NCBI GenBank assembly: GCA_946811185.2
Contig: OX328098.1
Span: 39,929,650 to 39,993,649, forward strand
Source: Hippopus hippopus
Taxonomy: Eukaryota; Mollusca; Bivalvia; Cardiida; Cardiidae
Length of the DNA: 64,000 nt
Reading direction: 5' to 3'
Shown: positions 52,326-63,200 of the stretch, piece by piece
Numbering within the stretch: the first letter of the stretch is position 1
How the letters are laid out: each line of letters starts with the position of its first letter
Notes under the pieces: model-generated
Database searches by the model: none
The model's input: the letters and a program-made list of their open reading frames with translations, nothing else
Told to the model about the DNA's origin: nothing
Translations under genes and position numbers: made by a program

Positions 52326-52541
52326 AATACTTTACCACACAATCCCGAGTGCTAACAAACCTGAGAAAGAAGACTTTTGAAAACATTGGGAGAAAAAGAG
52401 AAATGCTGGTAATTCTTTTTCTGACAATGCTGTCTATGCTATCACAGAAAAATTTCATCATTTGAGACACATTTAAATCCTCGTCTGCAAATGCTTTCAG
52501 TTTAGGCAAATCTACATTTTTGTCATGTGATAAAGAGTTAA
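52326..52541 (+). repeat. MITE-A copy
   Basis: ACTTTACCACACAATCCCGA to TGTGATAAAGAGTTAA; the hairpin is shortened on the right arm. Confidence 0.65.
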
Positions 52542-52732
52542 CATGAAAATATACCGGAACTATTCTTACAGACCTGAGGGAAGACATTTTTTTTTACACT
52601 TTGAGGAAAAAAGAGAAAAATGCTGGCATCCAGTATTTTCCTCCCTGTCCCTTTCAACAAAGTTTTCTTCCATTTCAAGGTAAGTTCCACCATCTGGAAC
52701 TTCAGAGGGTAATTAGCTACTTTGGCATACCT

Positions 52733-52961
52733 TTAACCCTTTACCAGGCAACAGAATTTTAGACTAGTCCAAATTTAAAACATTTGCAGATGACAAAATA
52801 CTTGTGACTAAAAAATGGAACTTTGTTCTGGGAAGGATGGAAAACATTGTGGGAAAAGGAGAAAATGCTGGTTACCAGCATTTTCTCCTTTTCCCACAAT
52901 GTTTTCAAAAGGCTTCTTCCTCAGGGTCTTTTAAAGTCGGCATTGTGTGGTAAAGGGTTAA
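52733..52961 (-). repeat. MITE-A, least diverged copy
   Basis: 229 bp between TTAA sites, TTAACCCTTTACCAGGCAAC to GTGTGGTAAAGGGTTAA. The central arms (about 52845-52908) are perfectly complementary for over 25 bp each side of GGTTACC. Confidence 0.8.
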
Positions 52962-53000
52962 ATCTAATCTGTAGAAATATTTGTAGTGTTGTGGCACTTT

Positions 53001-53265
53001 TATATATGAGCCATACTCTGTGAAAAGAGGTTTAATGCATCTGCAAAAAAGTATTGACCCAGGTCAGCCTGAACAGTCCGCACGGGCTGACCTGGGTCAA
53101 AATTTACCACTATTGATAAATTTTCTATGTGTCAAAGGACCACTCTACCTCATGATTCAATTGGTTGTTCGACAAAATGGATTTTATGGATCCATAATTA
53201 TGTGATGACTTGCTTGGTATAATGCATCACGGAGATGCAGTAGACCCCCTTTTGCCACGGCATAT
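53001..53265. repeat. Fold-back family C copy
   Basis: TGAGCCATACTCTGTGAAAA at the left, core GACCCAGGTCAGCCTGAACA and CGGGCTGACCTGGGTCAAAA, and GCAGTAGACCCCCTTTTGCC at the right. Confidence 0.7.
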
Positions 53266-53367
53266 ATTATATTATAAATTATTGAAATAAACTAAGAAAT
53301 TGTAAATCACCGAAAAATCAGTAACTTTCATTTGATGACAGATCTATTGCTTTACAGCGATAAAGGT

Positions 53368-53566
53368 TTAACTCTTTATCAAACAACAACAAAAGTTTAG
53401 ACCTCTCTAAATTCAAAGCATTTGTAGATGACAAATTAAGTTTTGCTAAAATGGCACAATTTGTCAGTGAGAGGGTAGAAAACTTTGTGGGAAAAGGAGA
53501 AAATACTATTTACCAGCCTTCTTTTGTTAAGGTCATTAAAACACTGAATTGTGTAGCAAAGGGCTA
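53368..53566 (-). repeat. MITE-A copy, right arm deleted
   Basis: TTAACTCTTTATCAAACAAC at the left; after GAGAAAATACTATTTACCAG it jumps to GGTCATTAAAACACTG, so one hairpin arm is gone. Confidence 0.6.
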
Positions 53567-54714
53567 AGCTCCTGCAGATGACAGCCCTGGAAACTCTTAA
53601 TTGTGAGAAAATGAGCAACTCCTACTTTTTCATCTTTGTTTTCAAGACTGTTTAAAAGCAAAAAGGCCTCTTCTTTAAACATTTACTCTTTGTAATTTGA
53701 AATTATTTGGTTAATTCCAAAAATAGACTGTTCAGTAACGAGTTAATCTTCGATGTGGGAGGTCAAAGAATGGTGGGGAATTCAATATAGTCTCTGTAAA
53801 AAGACAGAGATAAGAGAGAATTGGACAGAAAAAGAAAACCTGTAGATTGGTATTTTGGTCCTCCTAAACAGGGATCGTATATAAGATCCCTGTCCTAAAT
53901 TAGCAGCCTGTTATCAACCTTCCTATCGATAACAGGTAACACCCAAATTTAAACTGTTACTGTTGTATCAACCATAACTATCCGATAGCCAACAGGCAAC
54001 ACCACATTTATCAATGGCAGCTACAGGTTGCCATATGCATTAGTCAGACAGGATGTAACAGAATGCCTTAAAGGGTAACTCTAGGCCAAAATTTTTATTT
54101 CAAAATTGGATAAAACTATACTAGAGTATGTTAACAAAAAAAATCTTCTGTGATGCTTAGTTCACGAGATATAGAGGTTTAAACTTCGGATTTTCACCTG
54201 TCTGAAAGTCGCTAATTGAAAAAATCGTGACTTCCGGTAGTCTGCCGTGACGTCACAAGTGTGAGAAGATATGGTCGCTATATATGAACAAACACAGAAA
54301 ACTTAGAAAATTGCATGAAATTTGCAAAGATGTAAATCGCTTTATCACGTTTCAATCACTTGTCTACTGCAGATTTTCAATCTCTATCGCTCTTACATCT
54401 TACTACAATAATAGGAAAGAAATTTTAAATGAATTAGCCTAGTGGAGATAGTACTTATGAAAAGGAAAAGTTATTCTTCTAGTGGGGAACAAAACTATTT
54501 TGAAATTCATTTCTTGAAGTTATTTCAATTATACCACTGTCTCATCAACGAATTTTGATAGATGAATAAAAAAAAAGAAATAACTTAAGACGGTTGAAAT
54601 ATGCCAAAAGTCTCTTCTACCAGGGATCGTATATACACATGTATATAAGATCCCTGCTTCTACTAAGTGGTAGAAGGAACGTTGCAATGTGTAAAAGAAT
54701 CATTCGAGTACAGT

Positions 54715-54800
54715 TCTAAGGCTGTTTCTACCAAATATAGGACACCGTCGATCATTGAACGGTCTACACATCCTGTGCAGTCTGAACTTGATCTACACTG
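54715..54800 (+). repeat. Fold-back family B fragment
   Basis: CTACACATCCTGTGCAGTCT and GAACTTGATCTACACTGTCA; only the central arm remains. Confidence 0.45.
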
Positions 54801-55656
54801 TCAATGTCAGCATTTTACATGTCTCCTTCAGCTTGGGAAGAATTAAAAGCCTTGATCTACCTTAGAAATCGTATCCTCTCTTTAACATTCACAAACAACA
54901 TTAAATCCAGCACACATCCTAAATTTGTCGTTTAAGTTGAATCCATTTTTTTCACTTGATCTTCATTTATTTTCCTACTACGTGTTATTTTCACAATTTC
55001 AAATTTGTTTCTTTCATCAACAACAACGTTAAAAGATTGTCTGAATTGCCTCCTGCCTTCCTGCCCTCCATATCAAGCAGTAAACGTTTTTGATCGTCTG
55101 CAAAATACAGGGTCAGTCCATTTCCTAAATACTGAGACATGTTAGGCGTAAATTTAAAAGGAAATATCAACGCGGACAAATATTATTTGACTTTCTTTTT
55201 CCGTATTTCTCGCTGTAATCACGTACGAGATAACAGATGCTGACCATAAAAAATTCAGCGTACATTAAAAATTTATTACAAACTTTACACAAAAGTTTAG
55301 TGCGCCAACCTTTTATTTTGAGAAAAGAATTGTGTGTTCCATCAATGTAAAGGGGCAGAGGGTTAATTCGGCGCCACTTTGATGTTGGTATCGCACCGTC
55401 GTGGTCTCTCATTTTTTTTTGCAGCTGGAGGTTAACAAGCACGTGTCATAAACATGTCATGTACAAATTTACTCTTTTGTTTTCACGACCATATTGAACC
55501 CTTTTTTTTTATAAAATGTAAATGGAATTTGGAATTTTACACAAGTTAAATGGGTAAGTCGAACGTCATAACTTTTGTATTTTCCTCATTCATACGATCT
55601 TAAATAAAACAAAATCCCATAATCTGCTTGTCGAATTTCTATTCTAACTACCCCCA

Positions 55657-55674
55657 ACTCTCTCTCTCTCTCTA
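55657..55674 (+). repeat. (CT)n microsatellite
   Basis: About nine CT units inside the 2.3-kb element. Confidence 0.8.
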
Positions 55675-55744
55675 AGTAATATGAAAGAGATGGATAATCA
55701 ACAGTGAATTTACCATTGATTTCTTGCCCCATTTCACTTTCTGT

Positions 55745-55930
55745 GTGGCCCCAAGGCTGCTGAGCGCGACTCAATGACATTTTGCGAACAATGTATATTA
55801 AGATCAGACTGCACAGAACGTGCAATCTGATCTTATGTACAGTGTCCAATACGGAGATATCTATCTCCAAAAACTAGCAGTATTCGAACTTTTGCAATCG
55901 GCATAAAGGTTTATTTAACCTGTTGAGGAT
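55745..55930 (+). repeat. Fold-back family B copy in the TTAA element
   Basis: AAGGCTGCTGAGCGCGACTC at the left; the core is TTAAGATCAGACTGCACAGA and GTGCAATCTGATCTTA, followed by GTCCAATACGGAGATATC. Confidence 0.6.
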
Positions 55931-56618
55931 TAATGGTAGATCTGATATTAAGCCACGTCATTCGGCTTAGACAGACAGACAGCAGACTGACGAATAAATA
56001 GTCATCTCCTAGCTCTTAATATTGCCTAAACTCGGCACCCGGTTTAGGACAGGGATTTTTGTGACAAAAAAAAAATCGTCTCCAGACATGAGGGAGGATT
56101 AGGTTGTGAGAAAAAAGTCAGTATCAGAGCAAATTAACAATACACAGAAGCCGAAATAAATGTGTGGATCACACTTCCTACGTCACATCCGGTTTATCGA
56201 AGATTTCACAAACTCGCACAGGTGTGCAAACCACATTTTCGCTAATAACTCTCTTTTTACGAAAGACATTGAAATATGGTTTTCAATTTTAAGATTGTTT
56301 TCATTTAAGGATTCTTATATCCAAAAATAGCTTTGGTCTGGAGTTACCCTTTAATGTTTGTTTTTGAGTAACTGAGCAATTTTATCTATGGCTAAACTTC
56401 TAATGACCTGCAAAGATTTTTCTGACCAGAGTCACATTACAAAACTAGTTAAAGAATATAATTGTTTGCGAATAGGGCTATCTTTGAGCATAAAGAGTAT
56501 CACAATTTAAATTTTAAAGTCTTGCAATATCACAGAATCGTGAGCCAGGCAGATTTTCTGCCATGTAGCATTGGGTGTTACCTAATATATGATATGATAT
56601 ATAAAACATGCTACCAGT

Positions 56619-56843
56619 TTAATTGTTTACCACACAGGCCTATGTTTTAACAACCATGAAGAAGGCTTTAGAAAACAATGTGGGAAAAGGAGAAAATGCT
56701 GGTGACCAGCATTTTCTCCTTTTCCCCCACTGTTTTCTACCCAATCAGTGAAAGTAAGTTCTTTTGTATCAATTTCAGATATGTCTTCTGGAGATGCTTT
56801 CAATTTGGAACGGTCTAAATTTTGTTGCTTGGGAAAGGATTAA
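56619..56843 (+). repeat. MITE-A copy with TTAA ends
   Basis: TTAATTGTTTACCACACAGG to GCTTGGGAAAGGATTAA with a clean hairpin; the last copy before the DDE-like gene. Confidence 0.7.
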
Positions 56844-56849
56844 CCCAAA

Positions 56850-58025
56850 TTCGACAAGAAATTATTCTGCCAGGTACAAGACTTCAAAACGTAACTTGAG
56901 ACTTGGAACTTCAAATTGAGGTATTATTCATGCACATGAACAGTCTCATCACAAAAAGGTTAAATTCTTTATTGAGTTTGTTATCTATCCTAGTCAGAAT
57001 AATCCTTGTCTTTCATATTGAGTAAAGCTAGTTCCTCATCTATCTTTACACAGAATTTGAAGTACCAGTACTCTACTAGGCACTATCTGATTGGTGCATA
57101 ACACAACCTGTAGCTGTAATAGATAAATTGCATATTGCCTTTGATCTATCAGATAATTAAAGGAAAAACAGCAGGTACTAGTATTAACTCCTTCTTCATT
57201 TTGAAATCAAGCAGACAGAATTATATGAGTAACAGGGCCCGCGCTGCCGTTCGCCATTTTCGCCAAATGCGAAAATTCTGAACAACTGGCGAATTTTTTC
57301 TTTAACTGGCGAAAATAAGTGGCGAAAGTTTTTTTTTTTATAGGCAATTCTTCAGTTTTTGTCTCAACTCACGAGACAAGTGGAGAAAGGGTGAAGCAGG
57401 GAACAAGCTACAGCCGTACCGGGCGACGTGGGCGAAGAAGTCACCTTCAATGGCTCAACTTTGCCTCGTCAAGCTTGCACGGCGAAAAAACTTCGCCTTA
57501 AAAAATTCTAGACCTGGCTATATTCATGAAATATTGGCTATCTAAGACAAAGGGTGACGCCAGTTATCCTTTATCAACTTTGTAAATTTAGACAAGACAG
57601 CAGAGTGTTATCATCCATATCTGTTACTAACTCGCTAAATCCACCCCTTTATCCCACGAAAACTTGTCTTTTTTTTCCCACAGGTAAAGCGTCTGCTTAT
57701 TTGTTTAAATGACGTCAGACGATCAGTACTGATTGTCCATAAATGAACAGTCTAGTCGTAAAATACAGCCGAATTACCTCTTCTTACAGCTGGAGATATT
57801 CTTTACAAATATTTTTTAATATATTACAATGATGGATGGTAAACCAAAGGATTAAAAAATCTTGAAAACAGTCATTTGACTTCCTCACATCGGCAGCTCA
57901 AGCAAAATCTGCAGTGCAGTGTTCTATTTATAGCATTCTATTTTTAGAATACACTACACCTTTTCCTTCCTATCAGCTGTTTTATTGACTATATAGATTA
58001 CATCTCTGTAAACCTTGTTAAGTTT
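56850..58025. other. Stretch without a gene
   Basis: Mostly AT-rich unique-looking sequence. At 57239-57330 GCGCTGCCGTTCGCCATTTTCGCC begins a set of TGGCGAA repeats that parallels the motif cluster at 41110-41205. Confidence 0.4.
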
Positions 58026-58030
58026 AATTA

Positions 58031-58985
58031 TGCCCCCCCTTCAACGAAGTGGGGGTATATTGCTTTGCTAATGTCGGTCGGTCGGTCCATCTGTCCGTCG
58101 GTAGACCTTACCTTGTCCGGATGATAACTAGACACACAATTGACCTAGGTTCGTCAAATTTGGCACAGACATGCGTCTCGGAGTGCAGATGATCCCTATC
58201 GATTTTGAGATCAATCGGTCAAAGGTCAAGGTCACAGTGACCTTCAACATGTTGATATATGGACCAAACCTTGTCCGGATGATAACTAGACACAGAATTG
58301 ACCTAGGTTCGTCAAATTTGGCACAGACATTCGTCTCGGAGTGTAGATAATCCCTATTGATTTTGAGATCAATCAAAGGTCAAGGTCACAGTGACCGTCA
58401 ACATGTTGATATATAGACCAAACCTTGTCCGGATGATAACTAGACACAGAATTGACCTAGGTTCGTCAAATTTGGCACAGACATTTGTCTCGGAGTGCAG
58501 ATGATCCCTATTGATTTTGAGGTCAATCAGTCAAAGGTCAAGGTCACAGTGACCGTCAACATGTTGATATATATACCAAACCTTGTCCGGATGATAACTA
58601 GACAAAGAATTGACCTAGGTTCGTCAAATTTGGCACAGACATTTGTCTCGGAGTGTAGATGATCCCTATTGATTTTGAGGTCAATCGGTCACAGGTCAAG
58701 GTCACAGTGACCGTCAACATGTTGATATATAGACCAAACCTTGTCCGGATTATAACTAGACACAGAATTGACCTAGGTTCGTCAAATTTGGCACAGACAT
58801 TCGTCTCGGAGTGTAGATGATCCCTATTGATTTTGAGGTCAATCAGTCAAAGGTCAAGGTCACAGTGACCGTCAACTTAATGATATTTAGACCTAACCTT
58901 GTCCGGATGATAACTAGACACAGAATTGACCTAGGTCCTTCAAATTCTTACAGATATTCATCTTGGAGTGTAAATGATCCCTATT
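58031..58985 (+). repeat. Tandem-repeat element, six units of about 157 bp
   Basis: It starts with the hairpin ATGCCCCCCCTTCAACGAAG/TGGGGGTATAT and a GTCGGTCGGTCG run. Units carry ACCTTGTCCGGATGATAACT (about 58110, 58268, 58423, 58581, 58738, 58896) and AAGGTCAAGGTCACAGTGAC. There is no G-run right terminus, so it is truncated on the side of the DDE-like gene. Confidence 0.8.
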
Positions 58986-59212
58986 AGGCCAGTCAATAAA
59001 GCAATAGACCTAGAAGTAATTGCAACAGAATTTTTAAGTTTACCCGTCGATAGTATTGAGTGATATGTGTTTACCCTATAAAATCCCCAAGTTTTGCTGT
59101 TGTAGTTTAAGAGAAATTAATGACCAAAGTTAACAATTTTGAACATTTTCGGAAATGGCCCAATTGTGCTACCGTACCACTAGAAATCGCTGATGTCACG
59201 CGCTTTTTAAAG

Positions 59213-59304
59213 TGACGTCACATAAAGTGTAATGGCGGTATCAATATACGATTATTAAACAGAGATGTAAACACATTGTTTTAGACGATTTAAAACTGCT
59301 TTAG
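59213..59304 (+). promoter_or_regulatory. Core promoter and first non-coding exon of the DDE-like gene
   Basis: A perfect CRE-type palindrome TGACGTCA lies at 59213-59220, followed by TAATGGCGG (YY1-type initiator context) near 59231, and then a splice donor TTTAG/GTAAGT at 59304/59305. Together these read as a promoter with a short first exon. The start site is inferred, not seen. Confidence 0.45.
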
Positions 59305-59745
59305 GTAAGTTAAATTATTTGATACGTTTACATAAAAATTGCAAGCACACATTGAGACTATAATTATTTCAGTAATACTCGCCAATCTGCCAACAATAAA
59401 CTTTTGATTATGTCAACATTGGCAATTTCTTTACGTCTACCTCATTGCATATTTCAACAGCTAAAATCGCCAGACTTGTTCAACTATGATTATACATCAT
59501 TTTAACGTAATAAATTGAATTAGAATATTGTAATTTTGCGAATTTCCATCATGACAAAAAACCGGAAGCTGAGAAAATACGTACGAGATCTTACAAAAAA
59601 TTTTTTCTACGGAAGCCCATACGGGACTTAATTTTGATAGATATTTAGTTAAATGCTATACTTTTTGTTAGGGGAAATACTTCTTATTCTTAATGTCATT
59701 TCAACATCCAAAAGTACTAATATCAACCGTCTCGGTTAATTTCAG

Positions 59746-59831
59746 GGTATTTACAAAGAGACCAGGCTTGCTCTCACCTTAATATACCACAAAAGAATGG
59801 TAGAGAATGAAAAACAAAACGTCTTAATCAG
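59746..59831 (+). other. Putative 5' UTR exon of the DDE-like gene
   Basis: An 86-nt segment between a good acceptor (AATTTCAG at 59738-59745) and a good donor (AATCAG/GTAAGT). It holds no ATG in frame with the protein, so it is probably untranslated leader. Confidence 0.45.
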
Positions 59832-60125
59832 GTAAGTTTTTTTTTTTTTTCACCGTGAAAATCACATAAGGGCAATAATTTGAACGATCTCTGTCTTTAA
59901 AAAGTAAAAATCTTTTATGTTGTCGTACATAATGGAACAATCATTTGTATTTTAGTGATCATTTAATATGTGGAGGCACCAATCCTAGTTGGATATAATT
60001 TGAAGGTTATTCATTTTGAAACTTTACCTGTAATCAATTTAAAAACATTTTTTCTCTTCCTGTAAATCTGCATAGTAATTGCAAAAAGTTTCCAGAAAGT
60101 TATTATCATCATTATTTTATTTCAG

Positions 60126-60203
60126 CACAATACCATGGCTTTTTTTATCTGTCTTACTGAGAAAAAGTGCTGGCAGGAAAAGGAGTGGAGTAGTCTACAG
60201 CAA
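60126..60203 (+). CDS. DDE-like gene, first coding exon
   Basis: The acceptor is TTATTTCAG (60117-60125) and the donor CAGCAA/GTAAGT. The ATG at 60135 opens MAFFICLTEKKCWQEKEWSS and two Gln codons (23 codons, phase 0), which run directly into the ATG-GAT of the next exon. If this exon is skipped, translation could start at 61525. Confidence 0.55.
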
Positions 60204-63200
60204 GTAAGTTACATAAACAATTTTCACACAATAAAATCACTAATTTCAATTCCACTAAATATGAGAATGATGCCCAAAGGTGACGATTTTGAAGTTGTCA
60301 TAGATTTTTTAAACAGTTATTTCAGCTTGAATATTAAAGTTGTCTATGTGAATAACCATGTTTATTTGTAATATTTACTGCTAGCTATTGTGTCCTGCAT
60401 GGCTCATTGGTAAAGTGTATGACTCATGCCTGGTGCAGCTGGCTTCGAACTTCAACGGAATCACTTGTTTTTGCGTGGAGTCGTCTGATGGCAAGACATT
60501 TTAGAAACCCTAGCCTGGAACTGGTAAACCAAGGACATGGATTATGTGTACTGTGAAAACGGCATCAATCAATCAATCAAACAACCAATTATTCAATCGA
60601 TTGTTGTTCGCTATGAAGCATGACTTATTATCATACAAAATATATTACGTAATACAAAAAAAAAAGAAAAAAAAAACATTCCAGTGCTATTATGCAACAA
60701 ATTATGTTGTTGTTGTTGGGGTTTTTTTTCAGTCCCATTATTGAAGACCAGATATGAAAAAGTGTGCATGCCTATCCCAATACATGATATGCTGATATAT
60801 GAAAGGTAAATATCGCATGTAAAAATGCATACAATTAATTGGTTAGATCTAGACAGGCGATAGATCCAAAAATAAATTAACGATAAGACACATAATTTAC
60901 AATTACAAGCATATTAAAAGTTGTAAAATGGGCCTGGTTCCACTCTTACTGCCCATGTACTACATGTAATTTGCAAACATTCTTTATTTCATGCTTTTCG
61001 GTAGGATATCGAGAAATAGCAGTGAAAAAAAATTTCGATCTTACACTGGTACCACCAGTGAAAATACCGATATTCATATTCTTGTTGGCTTGGTAAATTG
61101 CGCGTGCCTAACAACCAGATGGGAAATATGACGTCATATACCTTACATTTCTCGCGCTTGACGTAATATTGTAATGCGTTGCTATACGGGAGGGGTACGC
61201 CACGGGGAATAACGGAAAAGAACTGTACTGGATTTTGATGAAGCTCCTCCTCGAAAGGGTTAAAAGCATGAAATAAATAGAATATTTGTCTTTTTCGGTG
61301 AAAGATCGAAATTTATTTCATCTCGCGAACACCATCGGTAATATTTTCACTCGTGGCTTTGCCACTCATGAAAACATTACCGATGGCGTCCACTCGATGA
61401 AATATATTTCGATCTTTCACCGAAAAAGACAAATATCCTCTATTTCCTTACCACATACTTAAGTGGTTACTACGTCAAAAATAAAAATTCAAATGTTCAG
61501 CCATGCAATACTGTTTTATTTCAGATGGATTCCAAGTTACTGTGTCCACTTTGCAAAGAGCCCATAGGCACCGACAGACCTTCTGTTCAAGTTGGGGAAA
61601 AGGGATGCAAAACGATTAGATCTGCTAATGAACATAATCCAGCTAAATTGACAATAAATGCAGGAGAGTTAGTTCACATTTCATGTCGTAAAAAATTTAC
61701 TCGGTCAGTGAACGATAAAAAAAATTCAGTATGTTCAAACGATAAACACAAGATTCTTTTGCGTTCTGAAGCACCAAACTTTGATTTTAAGTCACGATGT
61801 TTATTTTGTGGAGTTTTGGCCAAATGTTGTTTATCGAGCAAAAAGAGATCTTTTGACACATACCCTGTTAGAAGTTTAGAATTTCAACGTACTGTTATAA
61901 ACCACTGTATTCAAAGGGGTGATCAGTGGGCAGATGATGTGAGAAGGCGTTTAAACCATATTTTTGATTTACCAGCTGCTGATGCAATTTATCACCAGCA
62001 GTGCAGTGTTAATTTCAGGACAGGGAAAGGAATTCCTAAAGCATACCAAACAGCAAAATGTGTCACACCTACAATGAAAAGTCCTGGCCGACCACAGGAT
62101 AAGGAACAGACTGAAGCTTTTGTAAAAGTCATGCAATTTCTTGAACTTACAACCAGTGAAACTCTCACGGTTAATGATTTGGTCTCAGAAATGTTTAAAG
62201 TGTGTGGTGACAAGGCATACAGCACAAAACATATGAAGACAAAAATTATTGAACATTTTGGTGATAATGTGGTCATTAGCAGTATTGACGGCAGACGTGA
62301 CATTGTTACTTTAAAATCAAATGCAGCTTCGATAATACATTCATTTTATACAGAATCACAGGGACAATCTGATGAAGAAAAGAAAGCTAAAATATTAGAA
62401 ACTGCTGCAAAATTGCTTCAAGATGACATTAGTTCAATGAAGATATCAAGAGATTACTACCCCGATTTCAATGACATATCTTCGAAGGAAAAGAATATTT
62501 CCTTTTTACCAAACAGCCTGCAATTGTTTCTTGAAGTTGTTGTAGGTCAGGCAAACGATATTAAGGTTGCTTCTATTGGTCAGAGTATCATCCAGCCCTG
62601 TCGTCCAAGAAGTGTCATTGCTCCGCTTCAACTTGGTCTTGGGGTTCAACTTCACCATCACTTTGGTTCAAGATTTTTGATTGATCACCTTAATAGCCTT
62701 GGATTCTGCTGCTCATATAGCGAAGTCCAAAAGTATGAATGTAATGCTGCAGAAGCCTTATCTACCAACATTCCTTGCCAGGACAAAAATGACCCGTTTT
62801 TGCAGTTTGTTGCGGATAATGTGGACCACAACACTGGAACCATAGACGGACATGACACATTTCATGGTATGGGTATAATAGCTTCATCAACACCAGGATC
62901 TGAGGTTGCATTATGTGTGCCAAGACAAGATGTTTCTATAGATAAGCTTACCGAAAGAGGCACAATCTCTGTGAAGTACTTTGTGCCCTCCATCGAGACT
63001 CATGAAGCAGCTGTTTTCAATGATCTCCCCGAAATTACATCATGTCGACAATTGCAGAGGCCATTAGATATGTTTTGTAAGATAATATGGCCTCTTCGTT
63101 CACATCGACCAAGTTGGTCTGGTTTTATGCAGACATTTGACCTGAATAGTGACACATTTCAGAAGAAGTCAACTGTAACTTTCTTACCTATGATTAATCT

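Larger units (their letters stand above)
54068..56354. mobile_element. 2.3-kb TTAA-flanked element with terminal inverted repeats
   Basis: TTAA (54068-54071) is followed by AGGGTAACTCTAGGCCAAA, and the right end CTTTGGTCTGGAGTTACCCT is followed by TTAA (56351-56354). TTAA flanks and roughly 20-bp inverted ends fit a piggyBac-type element. Two minus frames (55167-55442 and 54991-55179) have no recognisable transposase motif, so it is probably non-autonomous. It contains two family B pieces. Confidence 0.65.

Noticed and set aside
50700..58000. Upstream exons of the SRCR-ZP gene
   Set aside because: I looked on the minus strand for a signal-peptide exon or more SRCR exons and found none I could support; the gene is left 5' incomplete.
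61674..62303. Two minus-strand frames opposite the DDE-like exon
   Set aside because: Shadows of the long plus-strand coding frame.
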